Notes: generated by a model from the letters alone, not told the origin. Positions 1 to 7,468 are shown, counted from the stretch's first letter. The stretch: 10,922 bases of DNA from an uncultured Clostridium sp. (GCA_948465625.1 CAOJXM010000018.1:1-10922), one strand, 5' to 3'. Made by a program: numbers and translations.

Positions 1-47
1 GGATCAGAGTTTTGCAGACTCGTGCCTTACCACTTGGCTATATCGCC
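1..47 (-). tRNA. tRNA-Cys(GCA), 3' part cut by window edge
   Basis: Read on the minus strand from 47 down, the sequence has a 5' acceptor strand GGCGATA, a D-arm GCC-AAGTGGTAA-GGC and an anticodon loop CTGCAAA with anticodon GCA (plus-strand 13-15). This is a normal cysteine tRNA. The variable region, T-arm and 3' acceptor lie outside the window. It is the third and most distal gene of the leftward tRNA group. The first anticodon-stem pair (C27 with T43) looks mismatched; the other four pairs hold. Confidence 0.9.
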
Positions 48-52
48 ATATA

Positions 53-79
53 ATACGTCAGAAAAAACATCTGACGTAT
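53..79 (-). other. Perfect hairpin in the spacer between tRNA-like gene and tRNA-Cys
   Basis: ATACGTCAG (53-61) and CTGACGTAT (71-79) pair perfectly over 9 bp around a 9-nt loop. The hairpin starts 3 nt after the discriminator base of the tRNA-like gene and ends 5 nt before tRNA-Cys. On the minus strand no T-run follows it, so it looks more like a processing or spacer element than a terminator. Confidence 0.7.
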
Positions 80-81
80 AG

Positions 82-211
82 TCGACCTAGATGGATTCGA
101 ACCATCGTCTCGTCACCCTCAGTGACGCGCTCTATCAACACAAACGATAAAAAATGGGCTAGCCTTTCAAATTTTATCATTTTAAGTGTCATCCACTGTA
201 GCTATAGGCCG
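82..211 (-). tRNA. tRNA-like gene with a large hairpin inserted in the D-loop, anticodon GAG
   Basis: Seen on the minus strand: acceptor strands CGGCCTA (211-205) and TAGGTCG (89-83) pair 7/7 with one G-U at 3:70, followed by discriminator A (82). Then come TA and D-stem GCTA/GAGC (three pairs plus an A-G mismatch). The anticodon stem CGTCA/TGACG pairs 5/5 around loop CTGAGGG, giving anticodon GAG (118-120). The variable loop is 4 nt (AGAC), and the T-stem GATGG/CCATC pairs 5/5 around TTCGAAT. The D-loop is 66 nt (133-198) instead of about 8-11. It keeps AGTGG, then contains a helix of 138-152 with 172-189 (4 + 11 bp, 3-nt bulge). CCA is not encoded. It is about 130 nt, against about 75 for a class I tRNA. 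A leucine-type anticodon without a long variable arm is not a normal tRNA-Leu; the arms resemble tRNA-Ile. It could be a functional odd tRNA, a tRNA-derived regulatory RNA, or a tRNA interrupted by a small hairpin element. Confidence 0.7.
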
Positions 212-216
212 AAGAT

Positions 217-240
217 ATAAAAAGTACATTTTTCATGTAC
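217..240 (-). terminator. Hairpin plus T-run after tRNA-Gly (weak terminator or processing hairpin)
   Basis: GTACAT (224-229) and ATGTAC (235-240) form a perfect 6-bp stem with loop TTTTC. On the minus strand it is followed by TTTTTATA. It starts 3 nt after the encoded CCA of tRNA-Gly and ends before the tRNA-like gene at 211. The stem is short and AT-rich, so read-through into the next two RNAs is likely. Confidence 0.5.
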
Positions 241-243
241 AAT

Positions 244-317
244 TGGAGCAGGTAACGGGAATCGGACCCGTAACTTAACCTTGGCAAGGTTATGTTTTAC
301 CACTAAACTATACCTGC
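244..317 (-). tRNA. tRNA-Gly(GCC), CCA encoded
   Basis: The minus strand reads acceptor GCAGGTA/TACCTGC (7/7), a D-arm with AGTGG, an anticodon arm with loop containing GCC (plus 283-285) on a 5-bp stem AACCT/AGGTT, and T-arm ACGGG-TCCGATT-CCCGT. Discriminator T and an encoded CCA (246-244) follow. All parts of a normal glycine tRNA are present. It is the first gene after the promoter at 403-431. Confidence 0.96.
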
Positions 318-402
318 AAATCATAATATCATTAACTTTAAACTTGGAATTGCCAAGGCGATGTCTTACTGTAAGAAAACAATATCGTAAGAAACTTTTA
401 TA

Positions 403-431
403 ATCATAGCAAAAAAAACAACAAAAGTCAA
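403..431 (-). promoter_or_regulatory. Sigma-70-type promoter of the leftward tRNA operon
   Basis: On the minus strand, TTGACT (431-426) is followed by a 17-nt spacer and TATGAT (408-403). Transcription would start near 396, leaving a leader of about 80 nt before tRNA-Gly. The leader contains two small inverted repeats, CTTAC/GTAAG-like and CTTGG/CCAAG. The promoter is back-to-back with the plus-strand promoter at 521. Confidence 0.75.
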
Positions 432-520
432 TACAAAACATACAAAAATTAAAAAATCAACTTCCAAGACGCTCCAAAAGCTACGCAAACAAGAAAAATC
501 AAAAATGTTTTACATAATCA

Positions 521-549
521 TTGAAAAAGTAACAAAAATGTTATATAAT
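521..549 (+). promoter_or_regulatory. Distal sigma-70-type promoter of the adhesin gene
   Basis: TTGAAA (521-526), a 17-nt spacer and a perfect TATAAT (544-549). Transcripts from here would carry a leader of about 160 nt before the ATG at 718. Confidence 0.75.
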
Positions 550-653
550 TGTAAAGAAATTGTCAAATAAAAATCAGATTTTCTCAAAACAAGTATCCGT
601 AAATGCTTTTTATAGGGCAATCATCCTTCACACAAAAAAGGAAAAAAATGCTA

Positions 654-681
654 TTGACTAAAGAAAAAAAAATAGTAAAAT
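654..681 (+). promoter_or_regulatory. Proximal promoter candidate of the adhesin gene
   Basis: TTGACT (654-659), a 16-nt spacer and TAAAAT (676-681). It would give a short leader of about 30 nt containing the ribosome binding site GGAAGGG (703-709), 8 nt before the ATG at 718. The A-rich context makes the -10 box less certain than in the distal promoter. Confidence 0.5.
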
Positions 682-717
682 AAAGATATAACACAAAGAA
701 TAGGAAGGGAAAGAATT

Positions 718-3700
718 ATGAAGTTAAAAAAGTTAATGGGAACAATCATGGTAATGGCCATTCTAATACTTGCTCTATTAGCAAGCAAAAGCTATGCTGG
801 GGCAAGTAGCTATATATTAGGTCTTACCAACATTCGAGAAACAGGAGGGGCATACACCATCCAACCAAATGGACCAGTCAAAAAAGTATGGAAAATCGTA
901 TCATATCCATCTAAAGACTCTAACACGCCAAACTATCAAAATGCTTTTTATTGTTTAAGAGCAGAATTAGGTTTTGCAATGAATAGTTCAAATAACGTCA
1001 CAAAAGAGAAGAGAGATTACACCACAGCCATCAACATGAAAACCAATAAAGAACAAGCATTAACAAGACTAAGAGGAGCAGGTGTATTCAACGGAACAGC
1101 TGACTACTCACAAGCCTACAATAAAATCATGTGGATAATGGATAATATGTATTTACCAAAGCAACCAGGTGCAGCCAACCATAAAACACAATTATTAAGA
1201 GCAGCAGGAATTATTACTGCTAACTATACCACACCAAGAATCACAGATGATGATATTGATGTAGTACAACAATTAGCATTATGGCACTATACCAATGCAG
1301 ATGACGACAATTACAAAGTAAATACCTTACCAGAACTATATTTCAACAACCGTTCAGGTAAAGACGAAAACTACAAAACATTTGCTGATTTATATGATGA
1401 TCCAGTAAACGATGGCGAAGAAGGACGTTTCCGTCAAGAAGAATGTGAAATGTTATACAACTACTTCCTTACAGAAGCAGAAAAAAATGCAAACTATGTA
1501 TCAAAAGATGCAACAGCACCATTAACCTTGGACAAAGCAAGAGTAAACATGAGTGAAATCAACAACAACTATGTCATCGGTCCAATCAAAATAGTAAAAA
1601 ATTCTGACCTATTATATACCATTGAAAAATTAGAAATTAAAGATGGAGCAGGAAAAGACTTTGTATACACCTTATTAAAAGCAGACAAACAAACACAAGC
1701 AAATTCACTACAAGAACTAATCAACCAAGACTTCTACATCTCTGTATCAAAAGATACAACCGTAAGAAACATACGCTTAGCTATGAGTATCAGCTATAAT
1801 AAAACAGAAATCACTTGCTATACAACAGATGATGCTTCTTATCAAGCAGAGCAACCAGTTGTATTAATAGAAAAAACAGCACCAAAAAGCGAACAAAGTC
1901 TAGAAATTCAATTACCAGAAAACAAAGAATTTGACTTAAGTTTAAGAAAATTCATCACAGCAGTCAATGGAGTAGCACCACAAACAAGTAGAGTACCACA
2001 AGTAAACATTGACAAATTAAAAACAGGAACAGCAACAACAGCAACCTATACCCATCCAAAAAATCCTTTAAGAATCGAAAAAGGAGATAGAGTAACTTAC
2101 ACCATTCGAGTATACAACGAAGGAGACATCTCAGGATATGCAAAAGAAATCACCGACTACTTACCAACAGGATTAGAACTAACAGAAAACTCAACCATCA
2201 ATAGCGAAAATGGATGGACCAAAGTAGCAGGAACCAACAAAATCAAAACCACAAAACTAGCAAACCAACTAATCAATGCATTTGATGGAAACACACTATC
2301 ATACAAAGACGTACAAGTAGAATGTACTGTAGTAGCAAATTACAAACTAGACAATACAACCTTAAAAAATATAGCAGAAATATCAGAAGATGCAGACGAA
2401 AATGGAAATCCAGTAGAAGACAGAGACTCACAACCAAACAACGTTAGAACCGATGGCTATACCAACTCTCAACAAGACGATGACGACTTTGAAGACTTAC
2501 TATTACCAGGAAAATACTTCGATTTGGCATTAAGAAAATTCATCATATCAGTCAATGGAGTAGCACCAGAAATTAGTAGAGAACCAGTTGTAGATATTAG
2601 TAAACTAGCAGCAGGAACAGCAACCACAGCAACCTATAACCATCCAAAAAATGCTTTACGAGTAGAAACAGGAGATATTGTTATATACACCATTCGTGTC
2701 TACAATGAAGGACAAATTGCAGGATATGCAAAAGAAATCACAGACTACTTACCAACAGGACTAGAATTAGTAGAAAACTCAAGCATTAACACCGAAAACG
2801 GTTGGGTAAAAGTAGCAGGAACCAACAAAATCAAAACCACAAAACTAGCAAACCAACTAATCAATGCCTTTGACGGAACAACCTTATCATACAAAGACGT
2901 ACAAGTAGAATGTAAAGTAGTAGCAGAAGTAAAAGAAACAGACACAAGCTTAAAAAATATAGCAGAAATATCAGAAGATGCAGACAAAGATGGAAATCCA
3001 ATCGAAGATAGAGACTCACAACCAGACAATGTAAGAACCGAAGGATATACCAAAAACCAACAAGACGATGATGACTTCGAAGACCTATTATTACCAGGAA
3101 GATATTATGACTTAGCCTTAAGAAAATTCATCACAGCAGTAGGAGAAGAAAAAATCAATCGTGAACCAGTTGTAGACATTAGTAAACTAGCAGCAGGAGA
3201 AGCAACCACGGCAACCTATAACCATTCAAAAACACCAGTACCAGTACAAGCAGGAGACATCGTAACCTACACCATTCGTGTATACAATGAAGGAGAACTA
3301 GACGCTTATGCAAAAGAAATCACAGACCATATACCAGAACACTTAGAATTCCTACCAGACGATGAAGACAACATTGCAAATGGTTGGGTATATGATGAAA
3401 ACGACACAACCTTAAGAACCGTAAGAACCAATCATCTATCAAAAGAAGTAGACGAAGAAAACCTAATCAAAGCATTTGATGGAAAAACACTATCTTATAA
3501 AGAAGTACAAATAAAATGTAAAGTAAAAGACACCGTAGCACAAGGCGATAAAATAACAAACTTAGCAGACATTTCAGAATTTACTGATAAAAATGGAAAC
3601 ACGGTAACCGACCGTGATTCACAACCAAACAATGTAAGAGTACCAGAAGATAAAGACTTACCAGGATACAAAGACCCAGAAATCAATAGAGGAGACGAAT

Positions 3701-5595
3701 ACATTCCAGGACAACAAGACGATGACGACTTCGAAAAACTAATCATCAAAGTATTTGACCTAAGTTTAAGAAAATTCATCACACAAATCGATGAAAAAAC
3801 AGTAACAACAAGAGTACCAGTAGTAAGCATCAAAGACAATCAACTAATCTACACCCATCCAAAAGACCCAGTAGGAGTACAACATGGAGACATTGTAACC
3901 TACACCATCAGAATATACAACGAAGGAGACATTGCAGGATATGCAAAAGAAGTAAAAGATGACTTACCAGAAGGACTAAAATTCTTACCAGAACATCAAA
4001 CAAACACCACCTATAGATGGAAAATGATTGATAAAGACGGAAACGAAACCACAAAAGTAGAAGAAGCAGTAAAAGTTACCACTGACTACCTATCAAAAGA
4101 ACAAGAAAAAGTAGCAGGAGAAAACCTATTACATGCTTTCAACAAAGACGAAGCAATCACAAACAAAAATCCAGAATATAGAGATGTAAAAATAGCATTT
4201 GAAGTAATTGAGCCATCAACATCAGAAAGAATCCTAATCAACACAGCAGAAATCTCAGACGATAGTGATGAAGACGGAAATCCAATCAAAGATGTAGACT
4301 CAACACCAGACAATGACAAGCCAGGAGAAGACGATATTGATACTGAAGCAGTTAAATTAGTATACTTTGATTTAGCATTAAGAAAATTCATTACACAAGT
4401 TGGAAGCTTAAATGTAAACAACAGAATACCAAAACCAACCTTAACCGAAAATGGAACCATTCAATATCAACATCCAAAAGACCCATTAGAAGTAGCACCA
4501 AGTGATATTGTAACTTACACCATTCGTGTATACAATGAAGGAAAAATGGCAGGCTATGCACAAGAAGTAACAGACGACATTCCACAAGGCTTAGAATATT
4601 TACCACAAAACGAAACCAACACAAAATATAGATGGAAAATGATAGACAAAGACGGAAAAGAAACCACAAAAGTGGAAGAAGCAGTAAAAATAACCACAGA
4701 CTATCTAGCAAAAGAACAAGAAAAAATCTTGGGTGAAAACTTAATCAAAGCATTTGACAAAGAACTAGGAATCAAAGACAACAACCCAGACTATAGAGAC
4801 GTAAAAGTAGCCTTCAAAGTAATAGAACCAGAAACATCAGACAGAATCATCATCAACACAGCAGAAATCTCAGAAGATGGTGATGAAGAAGGAAAACCAG
4901 TAGAAGACATTGACTCAACACCAGACAACAACAAACCAGAAGAAGATGACATTGACATCGAAAAAATCAAAGTAAAATACTTTGACTTAGCACTTAAAAA
5001 ATGGGTAACCAAAGCAATTGTAACACAAGACGGAAAACAAACCGTAATCGAAAGTGGACACACAGGAGACGAAAATCCAGAGCCACCACTAAAAGTAGAT
5101 TTAAAAGCAAGTGACATCAAAAAAGTAAATGTAAAATTTGCTTACAAAATAAAAGTAACCAATGAAGGACAAATCGATGGTTATGCAAAAGAAGTAAAAG
5201 ACTACATTCCAGACGGATTAAAATTTGTAGCAAGTGATAACCCACAATGGAAACAAATCAGTGAGAAAGTAGTAGTAACCGATGCATTAGCAAACAAACT
5301 ACTAAGACCAGGAGAAAGTGCAACCGTAGAAATTATCCTAACATGGGAAAATAGAGAAAACAACTTAAACTTAAAAGTAAACGTAGCAGAAATTAGTAAA
5401 GACCATAACGAAAGCAACACACCAGATATCGACTCAACACCAGACAACAAAAAACCAGGAGAAGACGATATTGATGAAGCACCAGTATTACTAACTGTTC
5501 GAACAGGAGAACCAACCCTATACATTGGATTAGCAATGACAATAACCATCATGTTAGCAGGTGGAATTTACTTAATCAAAAAACTTGTGTTATAG
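718..5595 (+). CDS. Giant surface adhesin: thioester-domain head, six isopeptide-type repeats, C-terminal anchor
   Basis: 1625 residues. A signal peptide (about 1-28, ending KSYAGA) is followed by a head of about 370 residues. The head has Cys79 in NAFYCLRAELGF and Gln185 in QQLALWHYTN, which match the Cys and QxAxW signatures of thioester domains known to bind host surfaces covalently. Six repeats start at residues 404, 600, 796, 1012, 1216 and 1421. Each opens with [YFV]-[FY]-DL-[AS]-L-[RK]-K, contains a VYNEG-like strand and GYAKE, and ends with N-x-A-[ED]-I-S. The constant Lys and Asn suit an intramolecular Lys-Asn isopeptide bond (inference). An Asp-rich loop and acidic linker follow most repeats. 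The C-terminus has VRTGE (1594-1598), a membrane segment (about 1601-1620) and a KKLVL tail, resembling a sortase signal without LPxTG. The start is supported by the ribosome binding site 8 nt upstream. The gene stands alone between its own promoters and terminator. Host or surface attachment is likely; the ligand is unknown. Confidence 0.85.
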   Translation: MKLKKLMGTIMVMAILILALLASKSYAGASSYILGLTNIRETGGAYTIQPNGPVKKVWKIVSYPSKDSNTPNYQNAFYCLRAELGFAMNSSNNVTKEKRDYTTAINMKTNKEQALTRLRGAGVFNGTADYSQAYNKIMWIMDNMYLPKQPGAANHKTQLLRAAGIITANYTTPRITDDDIDVVQQLALWHYTNADDDNYKVNTLPELYFNNRSGKDENYKTFADLYDDPVNDGEEGRFRQEECEMLYNYFLTEAEKNANYVSKDATAPLTLDKARVNMSEINNNYVIGPIKIVKNSDLLYTIEKLEIKDGAGKDFVYTLLKADKQTQANSLQELINQDFYISVSKDTTVRNIRLAMSISYNKTEITCYTTDDASYQAEQPVVLIEKTAPKSEQSLEIQLPENKEFDLSLRKFITAVNGVAPQTSRVPQVNIDKLKTGTATTATYTHPKNPLRIEKGDRVTYTIRVYNEGDISGYAKEITDYLPTGLELTENSTINSENGWTKVAGTNKIKTTKLANQLINAFDGNTLSYKDVQVECTVVANYKLDNTTLKNIAEISEDADENGNPVEDRDSQPNNVRTDGYTNSQQDDDDFEDLLLPGKYFDLALRKFIISVNGVAPEISREPVVDISKLAAGTATTATYNHPKNALRVETGDIVIYTIRVYNEGQIAGYAKEITDYLPTGLELVENSSINTENGWVKVAGTNKIKTTKLANQLINAFDGTTLSYKDVQVECKVVAEVKETDTSLKNIAEISEDADKDGNPIEDRDSQPDNVRTEGYTKNQQDDDDFEDLLLPGRYYDLALRKFITAVGEEKINREPVVDISKLAAGEATTATYNHSKTPVPVQAGDIVTYTIRVYNEGELDAYAKEITDHIPEHLEFLPDDEDNIANGWVYDENDTTLRTVRTNHLSKEVDEENLIKAFDGKTLSYKEVQIKCKVKDTVAQGDKITNLADISEFTDKNGNTVTDRDSQPNNVRVPEDKDLPGYKDPEINRGDEYIPGQQDDDDFEKLIIKVFDLSLRKFITQIDEKTVTTRVPVVSIKDNQLIYTHPKDPVGVQHGDIVTYTIRIYNEGDIAGYAKEVKDDLPEGLKFLPEHQTNTTYRWKMIDKDGNETTKVEEAVKVTTDYLSKEQEKVAGENLLHAFNKDEAITNKNPEYRDVKIAFEVIEPSTSERILINTAEISDDSDEDGNPIKDVDSTPDNDKPGEDDIDTEAVKLVYFDLALRKFITQVGSLNVNNRIPKPTLTENGTIQYQHPKDPLEVAPSDIVTYTIRVYNEGKMAGYAQEVTDDIPQGLEYLPQNETNTKYRWKMIDKDGKETTKVEEAVKITTDYLAKEQEKILGENLIKAFDKELGIKDNNPDYRDVKVAFKVIEPETSDRIIINTAEISEDGDEEGKPVEDIDSTPDNNKPEEDDIDIEKIKVKYFDLALKKWVTKAIVTQDGKQTVIESGHTGDENPEPPLKVDLKASDIKKVNVKFAYKIKVTNEGQIDGYAKEVKDYIPDGLKFVASDNPQWKQISEKVVVTDALANKLLRPGESATVEIILTWENRENNLNLKVNVAEISKDHNESNTPDIDSTPDNKKPGEDDIDEAPVLLTVRTGEPTLYIGLAMTITIMLAGGIYLIKKLVL
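2221..2279 (+). repeat. 59-bp exact direct repeat, first copy
   Basis: Identical to 2809-2867, at a spacing of exactly 588 bp, inside repeat units 1 and 2 of the adhesin. Flanking sequence is diverged, so the identity points to recent duplication or gene conversion within the gene. Confidence 0.9.
2809..2867 (+). repeat. 59-bp exact direct repeat, second copy
   Basis: Same 59 bases as 2221-2279. It encodes the segment around VAGTNKIKTTKLANQ in unit 2. Confidence 0.9.
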
Positions 5596-5609
5596 TAAAT
5601 TAAAATAAG

Positions 5610-5646
5610 AAAAAAGAAAGAGGAGGAAAACTTCTCTTTCTTTTTT
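5610..5646 (+). terminator. Strong intrinsic terminator after the adhesin gene
   Basis: A 13-bp stem (5610-5622 with 5634-5646) encloses an 11-nt loop. The 3' arm ends in TTTTTT. It begins 15 nt after the stop codon and separates the adhesin from the operon that follows. The A-run and T-run are inside the stem, so it could also work on the other strand. Confidence 0.85.
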
Positions 5647-5658
5647 AAGGACAAAATA

Positions 5659-5687
5659 TTTACAAGCAAAACGCAGTGTGATATAAT
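5659..5687 (+). promoter_or_regulatory. Sigma-70-type promoter of the Ig-like/PF06541/GGDEF operon
   Basis: TTTACA (5659-5664), a 17-nt spacer and a perfect TATAAT (5682-5687). It lies directly after the preceding terminator and about 25 nt before the ATG at 5713, so the leader is very short. Confidence 0.8.
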
Positions 5688-5712
5688 TTCAAAAAAGAAA
5701 GGGTGTAGAAGA

Positions 5713-6642
5713 ATGAATCAAATATTATACACACAAAAAAAGCAAAATAAAAAAGGAAATAAGCTAGAAATAAAAAGCGTTGTGTTATTCTTTGCCATTG
5801 CTATCATGATTTTTGGAGGAGGTTTAACAGCACAAGGAGTATATGCTATGGTAAAAAATAAAAACGTACCGCAACCAACAGTAAAACCAGAAGAAACCAA
5901 ACCAAACATCGACATACAAAGACAAGACAACCAAATCATAGTAACCATAAGCCACAATAAACCAATTTCACAAGTGGTATACGATTGGAATGGAGAAGAA
6001 AGCAAAATCATCATGGCAAACAACAAAACACAAATACAAGAAACCATCGAATTGCCAGTAGGAACCAACACCTTCCATATAACCGTAGTAGACATCAATC
6101 AACAAGAAACTACTTATCAAAAAGAATACATTGTAGAAGGACAAGGAAAGCCAATTGTAGAACTATCCATTACAAGCGATAACAAAATAAAAGTATCAGC
6201 CAATGATGAAACTGGCTTACAATACTTAACCTATTCATGGAATGATGAAGACGAAACCAAAGTAGAGCCAAACCCAGAAACAACAAACATTATCGAAAAA
6301 ATCATCGAAATTCCATTAGGACAAAACACACTAAAAGTAATAGCAATCAACAACCAACAAGTAGAAACCACCAAAACCATTGATGTAAAAGGAGTAAAAA
6401 AACCAGTTATAACAGTAGAGCAACGTGGTTCTAAACTATACATTAAAGCAGAAGACGAAGAAGGAATGAAAATTGTAAACTACACATTAAACGGTAAAAA
6501 ATATCAACTAAACTTTGGTACAACAAAAGTAATTGAATACTTACAGGATTTAGAGGTGGGAGAAAATACCATCATCATACAAGCTTACAACACAAATGAT
6601 GCTGTTACTGAATTAAAAGGAAAATGCGTATACAATCCTTAA
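5713..6642 (+). CDS. Membrane-anchored protein with three Ig-like repeats
   Basis: 309 residues. A Lys-rich cytoplasmic N-terminus is followed by one hydrophobic segment (about 22-47), then a Pro/Thr/Lys linker and three beta-rich repeats at about 64-142, 147-226 and 231-305. Each repeat has an I-V-V/K-I-K-V strand, an aromatic-rich strand with a W/N-N/D-G turn (DWNGEE, SWNDED, TLNGKK) and a closing L/V-P/G-x-N-T strand (PVGTNT, PLGQNT, EVGENT). This resembles bacterial Ig-like or cadherin-like extracellular modules. There is no enzyme motif and no sorting signal, so it is probably held by the N-terminal membrane segment. The start fits GAAAGGG about 9 nt upstream. The next gene starts 21 nt downstream, so co-transcription is likely. 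Its codons are as A- and C-rich as those of the adhesin. Role unknown; an adhesive or scaffold role is inferred from domain type. Confidence 0.75.
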   Translation: MNQILYTQKKQNKKGNKLEIKSVVLFFAIAIMIFGGGLTAQGVYAMVKNKNVPQPTVKPEETKPNIDIQRQDNQIIVTISHNKPISQVVYDWNGEESKIIMANNKTQIQETIELPVGTNTFHITVVDINQQETTYQKEYIVEGQGKPIVELSITSDNKIKVSANDETGLQYLTYSWNDEDETKVEPNPETTNIIEKIIEIPLGQNTLKVIAINNQQVETTKTIDVKGVKKPVITVEQRGSKLYIKAEDEEGMKIVNYTLNGKKYQLNFGTTKVIEYLQDLEVGENTIIIQAYNTNDAVTELKGKCVYNP

Positions 6643-6663
6643 GACAAATATAGGAGGAAAAGA

Positions 6664-7446
6664 ATGCTACCAACACAAATCATGAACCTAATAACCTATT
6701 TCATTATATATTCATTCTTTGGGTGGTTATTAGAATCAACGATAAGAAGTGTAATCGAAAGAAAATTTATTAACACAGGATTTTTACATGGACCCTTTTG
6801 TCCAATCTATGGAATAGGAGCAATCATTATGCTCTTATTCCTAGAAAGCTTTAAAAACAACATCATCATTTTATTCATAGCAGGATTTTTTGTCTTGTCG
6901 ATATGGGAATATATGGTGGGAGCATTATTAGAAAAAGTATTTCAAACCAAATACTGGGACTATACAGGATGTTTTGGAAGCATAAAAGGAAGAGTATGCT
7001 TATTAAACTCTTTATTTTGGGGATTTTTAGGAGTCGTTTTTGTAAAATACATTCATCCATTTGTTGCAAGCTATATTAGCCAAGTACCAATTCCAGTAAC
7101 TATTAGCATTACAAGTATCATTGGAATTTACATGTTAATCGATGTAATTGTAACTAGTGTAAAAGTAAAAAATATACAACTAAAAGCAGATACCCTAAAA
7201 GAAATAACCGAAAACTTAAAAGAAAAACTAGAAGAACTAAAAGAAATAGGAGAAAATACAACCATAAACAAAGAAACCATTCAAAAAGCAATTGAAGACC
7301 TAAAATATAAACAAACCAAAATAAAAAGAAAGCTATATAGGCAAATCAACAGATTAAGAAAAGCATTTCCTACTATGAAATCAGAAGTAATAGAAAAATT
7401 AACAGACATGTTAAACATAAGAGAAAATAGAAAAAGAAAGAAATAG
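6664..7446 (+). CDS. PF06541 family membrane protein (putative ABC-transporter type IV) with C-terminal coiled coil
   Basis: 260 residues. The first part (about 1-165) has five or so membrane segments. It carries the family's conserved signatures: FFGWLLES (18-25), GFLHGPFCPIYG (39-50), WEYMVGALLE (81-90), WDY (98-100), GR-x-CLLNS (109-116) and WGFLG (119-123). The family is described as a putative ABC-transporter permease in databases, but no ATPase lies nearby and transport is unproven. Residues about 170-260 are a highly charged Lys/Glu helix with heptad-like spacing, probably a cytoplasmic coiled coil, ending in a basic KRKK tail. AGGAGG (6652-6657) sits 6 nt before the ATG. It lies 21 nt after the Ig-like gene and 22 nt before the GGDEF gene, so the three probably form one transcription unit. 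Function within the operon is not known. Confidence 0.85.
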   Translation: MLPTQIMNLITYFIIYSFFGWLLESTIRSVIERKFINTGFLHGPFCPIYGIGAIIMLLFLESFKNNIIILFIAGFFVLSIWEYMVGALLEKVFQTKYWDYTGCFGSIKGRVCLLNSLFWGFLGVVFVKYIHPFVASYISQVPIPVTISITSIIGIYMLIDVIVTSVKVKNIQLKADTLKEITENLKEKLEELKEIGENTTINKETIQKAIEDLKYKQTKIKRKLYRQINRLRKAFPTMKSEVIEKLTDMLNIRENRKRKK

Positions 7447-7468
7447 ATAAAGTAAAAGAGGTTAGAAA

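Larger units (their letters stand above)
318..717. other. 400-bp gene-free divergent intergenic region
   Basis: It holds the minus-strand tRNA promoter and its leader, two plus-strand promoter candidates and the ribosome binding site of the adhesin gene. No convincing small gene was seen. The stretch between the two plus-strand promoters has no recognisable riboswitch core. Confidence 0.6.
1927..5490 (+). repeat. Six tandem coding repeats of the adhesin stalk (588-648 bp units)
   Basis: Units start at 1927, 2515, 3103, 3751, 4363 and 4978. The first two are exactly 588 bp each. Units 1-3 share linker QQDDDDFE, while units 4-6 share GEDDID or EEDDID linkers. Units 4 and 5 share a long insert with RWKMIDKDG and TTKVEEAVK. 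The stalk therefore looks built from two subfamilies that duplicated separately. Confidence 0.9.

Noticed and set aside
82..211. Group I or group II intron in a tRNA gene
   Set aside because: The insert is only about 50-60 nt, lies in the D-loop rather than the anticodon loop, and has no intron core motifs.
82..211. tmRNA
   Set aside because: There is a standard anticodon arm and no tag reading frame, and the gene is far too short.
202..441. Minus-strand frame of 79 codons at the left edge
   Set aside because: It runs through tRNA-Gly and its promoter, so it is not a gene.
550..653. Riboswitch in the adhesin leader (cyclic-di-GMP type considered)
   Set aside because: No conserved aptamer core or convincing stems were found between the two promoters.
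2745..5552. Minus-strand reading frames of 100-125 codons across the adhesin
   Set aside because: They lie antisense to the repeats, recur with the repeat period, and lack ribosome binding sites; they are by-products of the biased coding strand.
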